Assembly: GCA_964528035.1 (NCBI GenBank)
Contig: CAZGQY010000246.1
Span: forward strand, 1-5,243
Direction of reading: 5' to 3'
DNA length: 5,243 nucleotides
DNA from: CAZGQY01 sp964528035
Lineage (GTDB): Bacteria > Pseudomonadota > Gammaproteobacteria > Methylococcales > UBA1147
The translations under genes and the position numbers were made by a program. The first letter of the stretch is position 1. Each line of letters starts with the position of its first letter. Positions 1-5,243 of this stretch are shown here, piece by piece. The notes beneath the pieces are model-generated. The model was not told the origin of the DNA and made no database searches. It was given only the letters and a program-made list of their open reading frames with translations.

Positions 1-30
1 GAACTTATTGATATTAATAATAAATAACCC
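1..30. other. AT-rich segment beside the iterons, possible DNA unwinding element
   Basis: Almost all of the first 27 bases are A or T, directly next to the repeat array at 31-143. Iteron-type origins usually carry such an easily melted stretch beside the initiator binding sites, so this is a plausible opening site. No good DnaA box (TTATNCACA) is visible here. The stretch is cut by the window edge, so its full length is unknown. The role is inferred from position and composition only. Confidence 0.35.
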
Positions 31-75
31 CCACCACATAAATAAATTACACCACATAATCCGGTGGGGAAATTG
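31..75. repeat. Direct repeat block, copy A (partner at 104-166)
   Basis: The 28 bases at 31-58 are identical to 104-131. Each holds two iterons 18 bp apart separated by the same AT-rich spacer. After this block both copies reach a shared AATCCGGTG (58-66 and 151-159) followed by similar G/A-rich bases and AAAT. Copy B has roughly 20 extra bases before that point, containing a further iteron variant. The left copy therefore appears to include a duplicate of the last codons of the helicase gene, which points to a segmental duplication that enlarged the array. Confidence 0.75.
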
Positions 76-143
76 AGCGTTTTAACATTTGCCCACCACA
101 CAGCCACCACATAAATAAATTACACCACATATCCACCGCATAA
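31..143. repeat. Iteron-like array: six CACCACATAA-type repeats, candidate replication origin
   Basis: Six copies of CACCACATAA or close variants lie in the same orientation at 32-41, 50-59, 94-102 (ends CACA), 105-114, 123-131 and 134-143 (CACCGCATAA). Start-to-start distances are 18, 44, 11, 18 and 11 bases. On the minus strand, the coding strand of the element, each reads TTATGTGGTG. The array begins immediately downstream of the helicase gene and next to an AT-rich stretch. Replication proteins of P4-like satellites bind short repeats containing GGTG through their C-terminal domain, and the GGTG core here is reminiscent of that. The repeats are seen directly; the origin function is inferred. 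Non-identical, irregularly spaced units with 1-35 bp between them exclude a CRISPR array. Confidence 0.6.
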
Positions 144-166
144 ATTAATCAATCCGGTGAGAAATG
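104..166. repeat. Direct repeat block, copy B, overlapping the 3' end of the helicase gene
   Basis: This partner of 31-75 shares 28 identical bases (104-131) and the AATCCGGTG motif (151-159). That motif here encodes the end of the helicase protein next to its TGA stop (149-151). It contains three iterons (105, 123 and 134). Because it overlaps the gene end, the origin and the helicase C-terminus cannot easily be separated by recombination. The identity is read directly; the evolutionary reading is inference. Confidence 0.7.
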
Positions 167-1420
167 CCGCTGATGTTTTTCTAACTCGCTATACTTTTCT
201 GAATCGGTCATTTTTGCGCAATCCACATGATTCCGGATTGACCAACATCTATATGATTTTCTTTTTCCGGAAACCTTTGTTTCAAACTTATCCATATTTA
301 CGCATCCGGCGTCCCGTAATTTAAGGGCTGCTATTTTATAATTTTTTAATCTCAATTCATCAGCAACAAACTTAGCGGTCACAATGTCTCCACAAAAAGG
401 CGGTTCGCGCTCTTCAATTAGTGTTTTTATCTTTGATACCACTCCGTCAACCGAGTAACCGATCATGCTTTTCTTGAATTCAGTTTCCGGCGAGACAGCG
501 CCCGGATTAAAATCCGAAATGTCACGGTTTTTAAGAAAATGAACCACCGCATCAATGCCGCCGTCAGTTAACCAGGCGTAGTAATTTTTATAAAAAGCCT
601 CCGACAGCGGCTTGCAATCGCACCAGATGCAAAAATAACGTCCGTCGCCCTCACTCAAGTGAAGCCCATCAACGTGGTTACTCATAAAAATAAGTGACAC
701 CAGATTGGGCACATTAAATTGCCGAACTCCTTTGAGATCAATTAGGAGTTCGTCGGGTGGGCTTGCACAAATGGGTTTCAATCGATTTTCTATATCGCGT
801 CGCTCAAAATTCATACACTCCTGAACGATTACCAGTTTTTTGCTGTATAAAAATTCAGTAAACTGACTATGCAATGCGTCATTGCTGGGCTGGCTAACAT
901 TGTGCGCACCGACAGCGCGAATTAATGGCTGAAAAACGCTATCCTTGCCGATTCTCATGGGACCACCGAAAAATATTTGATGATTGATTTTGATTTCGGG
1001 TTTCTGAGCAGTGAACGACATCCAGTCCAGCAAATGCTTGCGGTCTAAATCATTTGGTACAAGATAATAAACCAGCTCCTGCCACGGCTCGGTATCACCC
1101 GATTTACCGAGAGAATCAGCCGGTCTGTAGGTATTTACAAGCCGTCGTTGACCGTCTTTTACAACATCCGGATTATTAGGCAGCCAGGTGAAGTTATCCA
1201 CTACACTTCCCGGCTGAGCGGTAACGATCTCATCCACCGCGTTCTTAAAAAGCGGCTTTTTCAGCAAATTAAAAGCCGGACGTGTCAAAATTCCGTGAGT
1301 TTCTCGATTAAATATCCGATCGGGCTCGACGACGTAGTAAAAATTTGAAATATCTCCGGACTTATCCCGCTCGCCTTCGCCCGCGATGTTTGCTGTATTT
1401 TTAAGACTTACACCGGGCAT
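149..1420 (-). CDS. DUF5906/P4-alpha-type superfamily 3 replicative helicase without primase domain
   Basis: A 423-residue protein resembling the helicase half of satellite and phage primase-helicases (DUF5906, D5/P4 alpha type), expected to unwind the element's origin. Residues 114-150 contain the typical lead-in to the ATPase, including the segment LLDWMSF. Walker A is GGPMRIGKDS at 152-161 (Lys159). Walker B is the hydrophobic strand LVIVQE at 196-201. Sensor-1/motif C is FMSNH at 245-249, followed by GDGRYF with candidate arginine finger Arg261. Residues 320-400, basic and mixed alpha/beta, look like the winged-helix DNA-binding tail of this family. The usual N-terminal primase part is absent: full P4-alpha-like proteins are roughly twice as long. 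The ATG lies 9 bp after the upstream gene's TGA with no clear ribosome binding site, so translational coupling is likely. Iterons follow the stop directly, supporting an origin-binding role. Family assignment is firm; absence of primase activity is inferred. Confidence 0.85.
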   Translation of the reverse strand: MPGVSLKNTANIAGEGERDKSGDISNFYYVVEPDRIFNRETHGILTRPAFNLLKKPLFKNAVDEIVTAQPGSVVDNFTWLPNNPDVVKDGQRRLVNTYRPADSLGKSGDTEPWQELVYYLVPNDLDRKHLLDWMSFTAQKPEIKINHQIFFGGPMRIGKDSVFQPLIRAVGAHNVSQPSNDALHSQFTEFLYSKKLVIVQECMNFERRDIENRLKPICASPPDELLIDLKGVRQFNVPNLVSLIFMSNHVDGLHLSEGDGRYFCIWCDCKPLSEAFYKNYYAWLTDGGIDAVVHFLKNRDISDFNPGAVSPETEFKKSMIGYSVDGVVSKIKTLIEEREPPFCGDIVTAKFVADELRLKNYKIAALKLRDAGCVNMDKFETKVSGKRKSYRCWSIRNHVDCAKMTDSEKYSELEKHQRHFSPD

Positions 1421-1429
1421 AAACTTGAA

Positions 1430-1693
1430 TCACAACCCGCGATGAGAATTAAGCCACCCGTAAAAACTCGGAACGTGTATTAGCAACGATCGATTAACCT
1501 TGCTAATCGCCCCGGATAAACCGTTATTCTGTCGATTACGAACCCACCAATTCACGTTCTTAATCTTGAATTGCGGATGAGTTTTGCAGAGTTGATCGGG
1601 TGTTTGATATTCATCTAAGTTGCAAGGCGCGGAATCAACGCGATATTCTTCGGTGGATTCGTTATCTTGCGACTTGAGTATTGATTCATTCAT
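1430..1693 (-). CDS. Small helix-turn-helix (AlpA/excisionase-like) DNA-binding protein
   Basis: An 87-residue protein. Residues 1-30 are polar and acidic and probably flexible. Residues 31-83 form a compact domain with the pattern seen in small prophage and satellite DNA-binding proteins: a helix ending in LCKTHPQFK (35-43), a second helix with the paired tryptophans of NVNWWVRNRQNNGL (46-59), and a beta wing with SKVNRSLLIHVPSFYGWL (64-81). Such proteins act as excisionases or transcription activators in P4-like and PICI satellites. The ATG is preceded by AGGAA about 7 bases upstream (around 1701-1705), and the TGA sits 9 bp before the helicase start, so both are probably one transcript. 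A strong inverted repeat (1710-1748) lies in its leader and could be its own operator. The fold is recognised by pattern only; activator, repressor and Xis roles cannot be distinguished. Confidence 0.65.
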   Translation of the reverse strand: MNESILKSQDNESTEEYRVDSAPCNLDEYQTPDQLCKTHPQFKIKNVNWWVRNRQNNGLSGAISKVNRSLLIHVPSFYGWLNSHRGL

Positions 1694-1709
1694 TCTCAGT
1701 TCCTATTAG

Positions 1710-1748
1710 TTAATTTCGAGGCGTCCCGCGAAGGACTGTCGAAATTAA
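1710..1748 (-). promoter_or_regulatory. Inverted repeat with nested hairpin in the leader of the HTH gene
   Basis: TTAATTTCGA at 1710-1719 is the perfect 10-bp reverse complement of 1739-1748. In the minus-strand transcript an inner GUCC/GGAC stem closes a UUCGCG hexaloop, giving a two-part hairpin with a small internal loop. It ends 16 bases before the ATG at 1693 and leaves the AGGAA site free. No U-tract follows, so it is not an ordinary terminator. It may be an operator for a dimeric regulator, or a leader RNA structure. No convincing -35/-10 pair was found in 1694-1771. The central bases include the 12-mer shared with 3516-3527. Confidence 0.5.
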
Positions 1749-1771
1749 AACAGAAAACAAAAATGTTGTGC

Positions 1772-1795
1772 GCCCGCTAAATTAATTTAGCGGGC
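1772..1795 (-). terminator. 24-bp perfect palindrome after the 199-aa gene, possible terminator
   Basis: The sequence from GCCCGCTAAATT to its exact mirror AATTTAGCGGGC is a perfect 24-bp palindrome with GC-rich ends and an AT-rich centre. It lies 23 bp past the stop of the 199-aa gene. On the minus strand it is followed, after about 8 bases, by the T-rich ATTTTTGTTTTCTGTTTT. A rho-independent terminator normally has its U-tract directly at the stem, so this one is imperfect. It would separate the integrase unit from the regulator-helicase unit. A protein-binding palindrome is the alternative. Confidence 0.5.
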
Positions 1796-1818
1796 ATATG
1801 GATTTTATCGGGCAGGAG

Positions 1819-2418
1819 TTAAGAATATAGTTCTTGATATCTATCAGATTCACAGATTTGTCTAATAGCTTTTTCCGGGCTAAAAACGTTAGTTTTGTTC
1901 AACTCTTCTTCGGTATTTCTAGATATTGCTTCTATTACAATATTCAAATATTCACAAAAGCCCCCCTGGGTGTCCATGTTTGGAATTCTTCCTGTATACA
2001 CCCTATAGATATCAAACAGTGACCACTTAAAAGCCCACGCCCATTCATCTTTGCGGGTTCTCTTATAGTTATCAATCTTGGCTTTCATAGCCGCTAAAAT
2101 TCGATCTTTAATATCCGCCAACGGTTTTGAACAATCGCATTCCTCTTGTATTTGAATATATTCGTAGGCTGAGATCTTCCCAGATAACTCCCAGGCAAAA
2201 TGTTTTAGCATGGATTCTGGTAGTTGCCGGATTGATTTCCAAACAGCCTCATATTCTTTATATCCCTCCGGCTCCGGCTCTTCAATCCTTTTTCTTTTTT
2301 CGAAGTCCACAAATACTCGAACTATATCTTCAGTCGCGCCGGCAAACCCTTCTTCGCTGTCAAACACATAATCGCCGCATAGATCCTTCAACTCTACTAG
2401 TTCATCAACGGTAAACAT
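1819..2418 (-). CDS. Unrecognised 199-aa acidic protein coupled to the integrase
   Basis: I do not recognise a characterised family. The protein is soluble-looking, with no signal peptide or membrane segment and many Glu, Asp and Lys residues. It is probably mostly helical. Residues 1-45 are acidic then basic (EKRKR at 40-44), and 46-52 is a short Glu/Pro-rich linker. Residues 53-125 look like amphipathic helices. The best patterned stretch is 125-165, with EWAWAFKWSLFDIYRVYTGR then GGFCEYL, resembling the W-IY-TGR-P / GGF-L pattern of some uncharacterised integrase-linked proteins. Its AGGAG site overlaps the integrase TAG stop (2427-2429) and sits 5 bases before the ATG, so it is almost certainly co-transcribed and translationally coupled. 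It could be a recombination accessory factor or a cargo gene such as phage defence; neither is shown by the sequence. Confidence 0.75.
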   Translation of the reverse strand: MFTVDELVELKDLCGDYVFDSEEGFAGATEDIVRVFVDFEKRKRIEEPEPEGYKEYEAVWKSIRQLPESMLKHFAWELSGKISAYEYIQIQEECDCSKPLADIKDRILAAMKAKIDNYKRTRKDEWAWAFKWSLFDIYRVYTGRIPNMDTQGGFCEYLNIVIEAISRNTEEELNKTNVFSPEKAIRQICESDRYQELYS

Positions 2419-2426
2419 AAATACTC

Positions 2427-3443
2427 CTAAAATTGACTGCCGAGCACCCGTTCAGTAAGCTCGGCTTTGTGGTGGTCCGACAGATGAGCATACCGGCGGG
2501 TAGTTTCAATACTCTTATGACCCAGAATTTCAGCGATTTCCACCAAACTTGCGCCGGACATGGCGAGGTATGACGCGGCACTGTGTCTCAAATCATGAAA
2601 TCTGAAATTTTTGATATCCGCCTTTTTCAGTGCCAATAAGAAATGCTTTTTGAATTCCATCGGCTGTCCCGGTTTGCGGGTGGATTCAAAAATAAAGTTT
2701 TGGCCAACCTTCCGCCGCCTTTTAAGGCTGTCCCATACAATAGTAGGAATAGGCAGAATTCTAGGCTCACCGTTCTTAGTATCCGCCAGGGCCGCTGTTT
2801 TTCGCTTGAAATCCAGATCAGACCATTTCAGAAATAGTAATTCAGACTTTCGAGCACCAGTTCCCAACGCCATACGTACAAGCAGGCCCAGTCCATCCCA
2901 ATCTGACGCGTCGCTGGCCACGAGTAGGCGTTTGCGTTCATCATCGTCGAGATATCGCCGTCGTTTATTATTAACCGGCCGATTCGGAACCTTTTGACAC
3001 GGATTTTCTGAGAGATAACCTTCGTTGACTGCGTATTTGAGAACGCTGGACAAAACCGCACGCTTACGATTGTATGTTGCAGGCTTAACCGTTTTTGACA
3101 TAGAACCCAAGCCAACGCGGACTAAAGCGGGTGAAATTTCGCTAATTTTTTTACTGCCGAGTTGGTCACACCACCACTTACAATATTTCTGTTGATTAGT
3201 TATGTCCTTATGGCTTTCAGCCCATCTCGGCAGATATTCATCAACCAACCTATTTAATGTAATCGCTCCAGTTAATGAACCGAGCTTATCCATCAAATCT
3301 CGATCACCTTCGATGCTTCGCGACCACTGCCGGGCATCTGCCTTTTTTTCAAAAACTTTCGTTTTAATGATTCGTTGTCCGTTGCGAATAATCGCTTTAT
3401 ACCGAACACCGCACTTACGCTGCAATTTAACAATAGTCGCCAT
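2427..3443 (-). CDS. int: Tyrosine recombinase integrase of the element
   Basis: A 338-residue phage-type integrase catalysing site-specific insertion and excision at the adjacent tRNA. Residues 1-45 form a basic N-terminal arm-binding region. Residues 62-145 are the core-binding (SAM-like) domain, starting LNRLVDEYLPRW. Residues 163-330 are the catalytic domain, with Arg198 (GTGARKSELLFLKW), probable Lys223, His283 and Arg286 (HDLRH), His309 (LGHKS) and nucleophile Tyr318 (RRYAHLS). The set is complete, so the enzyme should be active. I start it at the ATG at 3441-3443, preceded by GAGG with a 7-base gap. A TTG eight codons upstream (3465-3467) is in frame but has no better site. Its promoter is unclear; readthrough from the tRNA is possible. 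GTGTACCT repeats overlap its leader. The start lies 123 bp from the tRNA 3' end, the classic layout for integration into a tRNA gene. Confidence 0.95.
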   Translation of the reverse strand: MATIVKLQRKCGVRYKAIIRNGQRIIKTKVFEKKADARQWSRSIEGDRDLMDKLGSLTGAITLNRLVDEYLPRWAESHKDITNQQKYCKWWCDQLGSKKISEISPALVRVGLGSMSKTVKPATYNRKRAVLSSVLKYAVNEGYLSENPCQKVPNRPVNNKRRRYLDDDERKRLLVASDASDWDGLGLLVRMALGTGARKSELLFLKWSDLDFKRKTAALADTKNGEPRILPIPTIVWDSLKRRRKVGQNFIFESTRKPGQPMEFKKHFLLALKKADIKNFRFHDLRHSAASYLAMSGASLVEIAEILGHKSIETTRRYAHLSDHHKAELTERVLGSQF

Positions 3444-3445
3444 AT

Positions 3446-3497
3446 GTGTACCTCGGACTGGGTTCAAGTCTCCGACGGTGTACCTTTGTGTACCTCG
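3446..3497. repeat. Three GTGTACCT direct repeats between int and the tRNA, possible arm-type sites
   Basis: GTGTACCT occurs at 3446-3453, 3478-3485 and 3488-3495, all in the same orientation. The first and third extend to GTGTACCTCG. Start-to-start distances are 32 and 10 bp, about three and one helical turns, so the copies would lie on the same face of the DNA. Their place between the integrase start and the attachment core suggests integrase arm-binding or excisionase sites. The copy nearest the gene overlaps the int ribosome binding site, so binding could also repress int. The repeats are seen directly; the function is inferred. Confidence 0.5.
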
Positions 3498-3515
3498 TCG
3501 AACCGTTTGAGCCTA

Positions 3516-3527
3516 TCGCGGGACGCC
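3516..3527. repeat. 12-bp sequence shared in inverted orientation with 1720-1731
   Basis: TCGCGGGACGCC here is the exact reverse complement of GGCGTCCCGCGA at 1720-1731. Both copies lie in non-coding DNA upstream of the two transcription units of the element. It may be a shared regulator or recombination-protein site. One 12-bp match somewhere in 5 kb is expected by chance, so only its position makes it notable. Confidence 0.35.
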
Positions 3528-3530
3528 CGA

Positions 3531-3542
3531 ATATAGCTATAT
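3531..3542. repeat. 12-bp AT-rich palindrome near the tRNA 3' end
   Basis: ATATAGCTATAT is a perfect palindrome 25 bp beyond the tRNA CCA end. The flanking sequence holds another weak inverted repeat, AATAA at 3553-3557 and TTATT at 3561-3565. These are too AT-rich for a terminator. They may mark the integrase crossover flank, an IHF-type bendable region, or a weak int promoter (TATATT-like -10 on the minus strand). No clear choice can be made. Confidence 0.3.
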
Positions 3543-3566
3543 ATTCTTGATAAATAACACTTATTC

Positions 3567-3642
<76 letters not shown>

Positions 3643-3653
3643 AACAGAGTTTA

Positions 3654-3681
3654 ATTATACAAGTTAGCTAAAACGATACAA
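3654..3681 (-). promoter_or_regulatory. Promoter of tRNA-Thr
   Basis: On the minus strand a perfect TATAAT (3654-3659) lies 11 bases before the tRNA 5' end, giving a predicted start about 5 bases upstream of the mature end. A weak -35, TTGTAT (3676-3681), stands 16 bp upstream of the -10. The perfect -10 and its placement are convincing; the -35 is poor. With this promoter the tRNA does not depend on readthrough from thiO, which ends 64 bp upstream. Confidence 0.6.
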
Positions 3682-3706
3682 GCGTGTTCGATTTAGGTGA
3701 GTCCCC

Positions 3707-4804
3707 TTATCTGGGTGCGTCTGAAGCATAGTCGGTTGCTCGAATAGAGGGGTTTCGGCCTAAGGCAAGGTCGGCGATAAGCTGGGCAGATGCAGGTGCG
3801 GCAGCAATACCGTTGCGGAAATGACCGCAGTTTACAAATAAATTAGTGATAGTGGGATGTTGTGAGATATAGGGTATCCCCGATTGGGCGTGCGGTCTTA
3901 GCCCTGCCCATTGTGCTGAAAGAGGGTATTCGGCTAATGCAGGAACTAAGGAAATAGCGAAAGATTGAAGAGATCGGCGCGCGTTATCGCTGGTTGATTT
4001 GTTGAATTGGCTGCGTTCCACGGTACTGCCAACAAGTATGCATCCATCTTTTCGGGGTATCAGATAGCGGTCTTCGCTCAGTATGATTGTTGGGATAAGA
4101 TCTGGTTTTGCCTTGTATAACAACATCTGCCCTTTAATGGGTTCGATGCGGACGTCTTGCCAGTTTTCGCTAATTAGTTGATTGAGCCATGCGCCTGCAG
4201 TTAATACTGTCTGGTTACAGGTAAAATTTCCACGACTTGTTTTGATGGTATGTATTTTATCGTCGGCACAAACCAGTTGCGTGACCCTGCAGTGTTCGTA
4301 GAGTGATAATCCCAAAGAGATCAGTTCGGCCCGCAAGGCTTTTATAAAGAGTGGGTTTCTAATCTGCGCGACCTCCGGCATCCATAGTGCATTACCTATG
4401 TCGATATTGAGATGGTTGATCGAAGCGGTAATTTCAGATTTTGGCGCTTCGCAGATGGAAACGTTAAATCGGTTGCACCAGTCTAATGCGGTTTCAGTGT
4501 TGGGGATTTTCAGAGTCAGCATTCCGCATCGAATAAATTCAGAATCTATACCAGTGCATTCCTGTAGGTCGTTGACAATTTTTGGATAACTATTCGCGCT
4601 ATTTTTTATCAGGTGGGTAATAGCGTCTGCCTGATTCCACGGGTACAATGGTGAGAGTATCCCGCCGCCTGCCCATGAGGCTTCCTGGCCTATAGCATTT
4701 TGGTCGATTAATGATGTCTTTAGCCCCGCTTGAATAAATTCTCTGGCGGTAAGGAGGCCCATAATGCCACCGCCTACGATTATTACGTCTGAAATTTTGA
4801 GCAT
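3707..4804 (-). CDS. thiO: Glycine oxidase ThiO (FAD-dependent)
   Basis: A 365-residue flavoprotein of the DAO family, near the 369 residues of Bacillus subtilis ThiO. It oxidises glycine to the imine (dehydroglycine/glyoxylate) with release of hydrogen peroxide, supplying the imine for the thiazole ring of thiamine in the cytosol. The FAD-binding Rossmann motif is VIIVGGGIMG at 7-16 (G11, G13, G16), with Asp34 ending the second strand. ASWAGGGILSP (42-52) is the typical second FAD contact. Near the C-terminus GLRP (Arg303) and GHFRNG (Arg330) match the substrate-carboxylate and FAD-tail regions of the family. The ATG at 4802-4804 is the first in frame after a stop, though its ribosome binding site is weak. 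No other thiamine gene is in the window. It is host chromosome flanking the element. ThiO is preferred over a generic D-amino acid oxidase on length and motifs. Confidence 0.88.
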   Translation of the reverse strand: MLKISDVIIVGGGIMGLLTAREFIQAGLKTSLIDQNAIGQEASWAGGGILSPLYPWNQADAITHLIKNSANSYPKIVNDLQECTGIDSEFIRCGMLTLKIPNTETALDWCNRFNVSICEAPKSEITASINHLNIDIGNALWMPEVAQIRNPLFIKALRAELISLGLSLYEHCRVTQLVCADDKIHTIKTSRGNFTCNQTVLTAGAWLNQLISENWQDVRIEPIKGQMLLYKAKPDLIPTIILSEDRYLIPRKDGCILVGSTVERSQFNKSTSDNARRSLQSFAISLVPALAEYPLSAQWAGLRPHAQSGIPYISQHPTITNLFVNCGHFRNGIAAAPASAQLIADLALGRNPSIRATDYASDAPR

Positions 4805-5121
4805 GGCAGGTTACTAAGAATCAATGTTGAGAGTTTGGATTTGATCGACATGACGCATGTAATTACTGAAAAATTACTATATATCGGGTTTATTGAATGT
4901 TGTTGTTTGGCTACAAACTTAAAGCGAAGTACAAAAAATAGAGACTGTTTTATTGATTTAAATCGGAAAATAGAATTATTATTTAGACAAAACATTGTTG
5001 TAAATTAATTTATTTGCTAGTATTACCTGTGTGTAAAGTTTTGCTTGTTGTATTATTGCGACACGCTAAGGTTGACGAAGGCTAATTTGGCAATACTGTT
5101 ATTATCAATGGGGAGGAGTAA
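4805..5121. other. 317-bp AT-rich intergenic region between divergent genes
   Basis: This gap must hold the promoters of thiO (leftward) and the secreted-protein gene (rightward). Visible small structures are ACATG-ACG-CATGT at 4848-4860, a 5-bp inverted repeat that could be an operator, and GTTTG-GCTA-CAAAC at 4905-4918, a short weak hairpin. No RNA gene, riboswitch (including a TPP/thi-box type) or convincing ORF was found. The open frame at 4783-4995 on the minus strand overlaps thiO and has no family features. Confidence 0.5.
4998..5099 (+). promoter_or_regulatory. Candidate promoters for the plus-strand gene at 5122
   Basis: Two sigma-70-like pairs are possible. The first is TTGTAA at 4998-5003 and TATTAC at 5021-5026, with a 17-bp spacer. 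The second is TTGACG at 5072-5077 with a 16-bp spacer to a poor -10, TACTGT, at 5094-5099. The second has the better -35 and is closer to the gene; the first has the better -10 and spacing. Neither is compelling. Confidence 0.3.
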
Positions 5122-5243
5122 ATGAACAAGATTAATAAATGTGGATCGCTGGTATCCCGCTTTACGACTGCGGTATCTGCCGGGTCCCTGATTGCAGCAG
5201 TGGCTGTATACGCTCCACAGGCTATTGCTGAGGACTCTGTGGA
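5122..5243 (+). CDS. N-terminus of a secreted or outer-membrane protein (partial, runs off the window)
   Basis: Only 40 codons are visible. The ATG follows a near-perfect ribosome binding site, GGAGGAG (5112-5118). The start encodes a Sec signal peptide: a basic n-region with Lys3, Lys6 and Arg13, a hydrophobic core at about 17-31 (AVSAGSLIAAVAVYA), and a cleavage motif AIA after residue 36, followed by EDSV. Cys7 is before the core, so it is not a lipobox. A mature start of EDSV resembles many TonB-dependent receptors of marine Gammaproteobacteria, but porins and other periplasmic proteins also fit. The product cannot be named. The gene is divergent from thiO and belongs to the host chromosome. 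Confidence 0.8.
   Translation, partial: MNKINKCGSLVSRFTTAVSAGSLIAAVAVYAPQAIAEDSV

Noticed and set aside
31..143. CRISPR array
   Set aside because: Units are about 10 bp, imperfect and irregularly spaced, without uniform spacers or cas genes. An iteron array fits better.
308..316. Third copy of the GGCGTCCCG motif
   Set aside because: It matches only 9 bases and lies inside the helicase coding region, so chance is the simpler explanation.
2127..2414. Plus-strand open frames opposite the 199-aa gene, also at 1834-2022
   Set aside because: They lie wholly inside a well supported minus-strand gene, with no ribosome binding site or domain pattern.
3444..3467. Longer integrase from the TTG at 3465-3467
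   Set aside because: The ATG at 3441-3443 has a well placed GAGG, and the eight extra residues lie over the GTGTACCT repeat and add no family sequence.
2611..3510. Open frames overlapping the integrase (2611-2997, 2643-2837, 2828-3115, 3202-3510)
   Set aside because: The integrase has a complete domain order and catalytic set; these are shadows in other frames with biased, low-complexity sequence.
1..3566. Second attachment site within the window
   Set aside because: No repeat of the tRNA 3' half (for example ATTCGAAC or GCATTACGAATGC) was found left of the tRNA; the distal end must lie outside.
4783..4995. Minus-strand 70-codon open frame upstream of thiO
   Set aside because: It overlaps the thiO start, has no ribosome binding site or family features, and its composition is that of translated AT-rich intergenic DNA.
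4805..5121. TPP riboswitch upstream of thiO
   Set aside because: No CTGAGA-type thi-box or matching stems are visible on the minus strand in this gap.

Overview
The window looks like a Gammaproteobacterium of moderate to low GC. This rests on a tRNA-Thr(CGU) built like the enterobacterial thrW tRNA, a ThiO-type glycine oxidase, and a secreted-protein start of Gram-negative style. Genus cannot be fixed from the sequence. It divides into two parts that meet at the tRNA gene.

Left part, about 1-3566: a small integrated element with all genes on the minus strand, read from the tRNA leftwards. The order is a tyrosine integrase (2427-3443), an unrecognised 199-aa protein whose ribosome binding site overlaps the integrase stop (1819-2418), a 24-bp palindrome that may be a terminator, a leader with a strong inverted repeat, a small helix-turn-helix/AlpA-excisionase-like protein (1430-1693), and a DUF5906-type superfamily 3 helicase without a primase domain (149-1420). 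Directly downstream lie six copies of a CACCACATAA-type repeat, two aligned copies of a longer block, and an AT-rich stretch. Together these look like an iteron-type replication origin. Integrase, small DNA-binding regulator, helicase and origin form the minimal core of a phage satellite or mini integrative element (P4-like, PICI or PICMI-like). The far end and its second att site are outside the window to the left, so size and any packaging or cargo genes are unknown.

Right part, 3567-5243: chromosomal host DNA. The intact tRNA-Thr(CGU), with encoded CCA and its own promoter, is the attachment gene. Its 3' end faces the integrase, as expected for integration into the 3' end of a tRNA. Beyond it are thiO (3707-4804, minus) and a 317-bp AT-rich gap. 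A plus-strand gene then starts at 5122 with a strong ribosome binding site and a signal peptide, and runs off the window.

The best candidates for undescribed biology are the compact helicase-origin module, the GTGTACCT repeats between integrase and tRNA, a 12-bp sequence found in inverted orientation upstream of both element transcription units, and the unknown gene coupled to the integrase.
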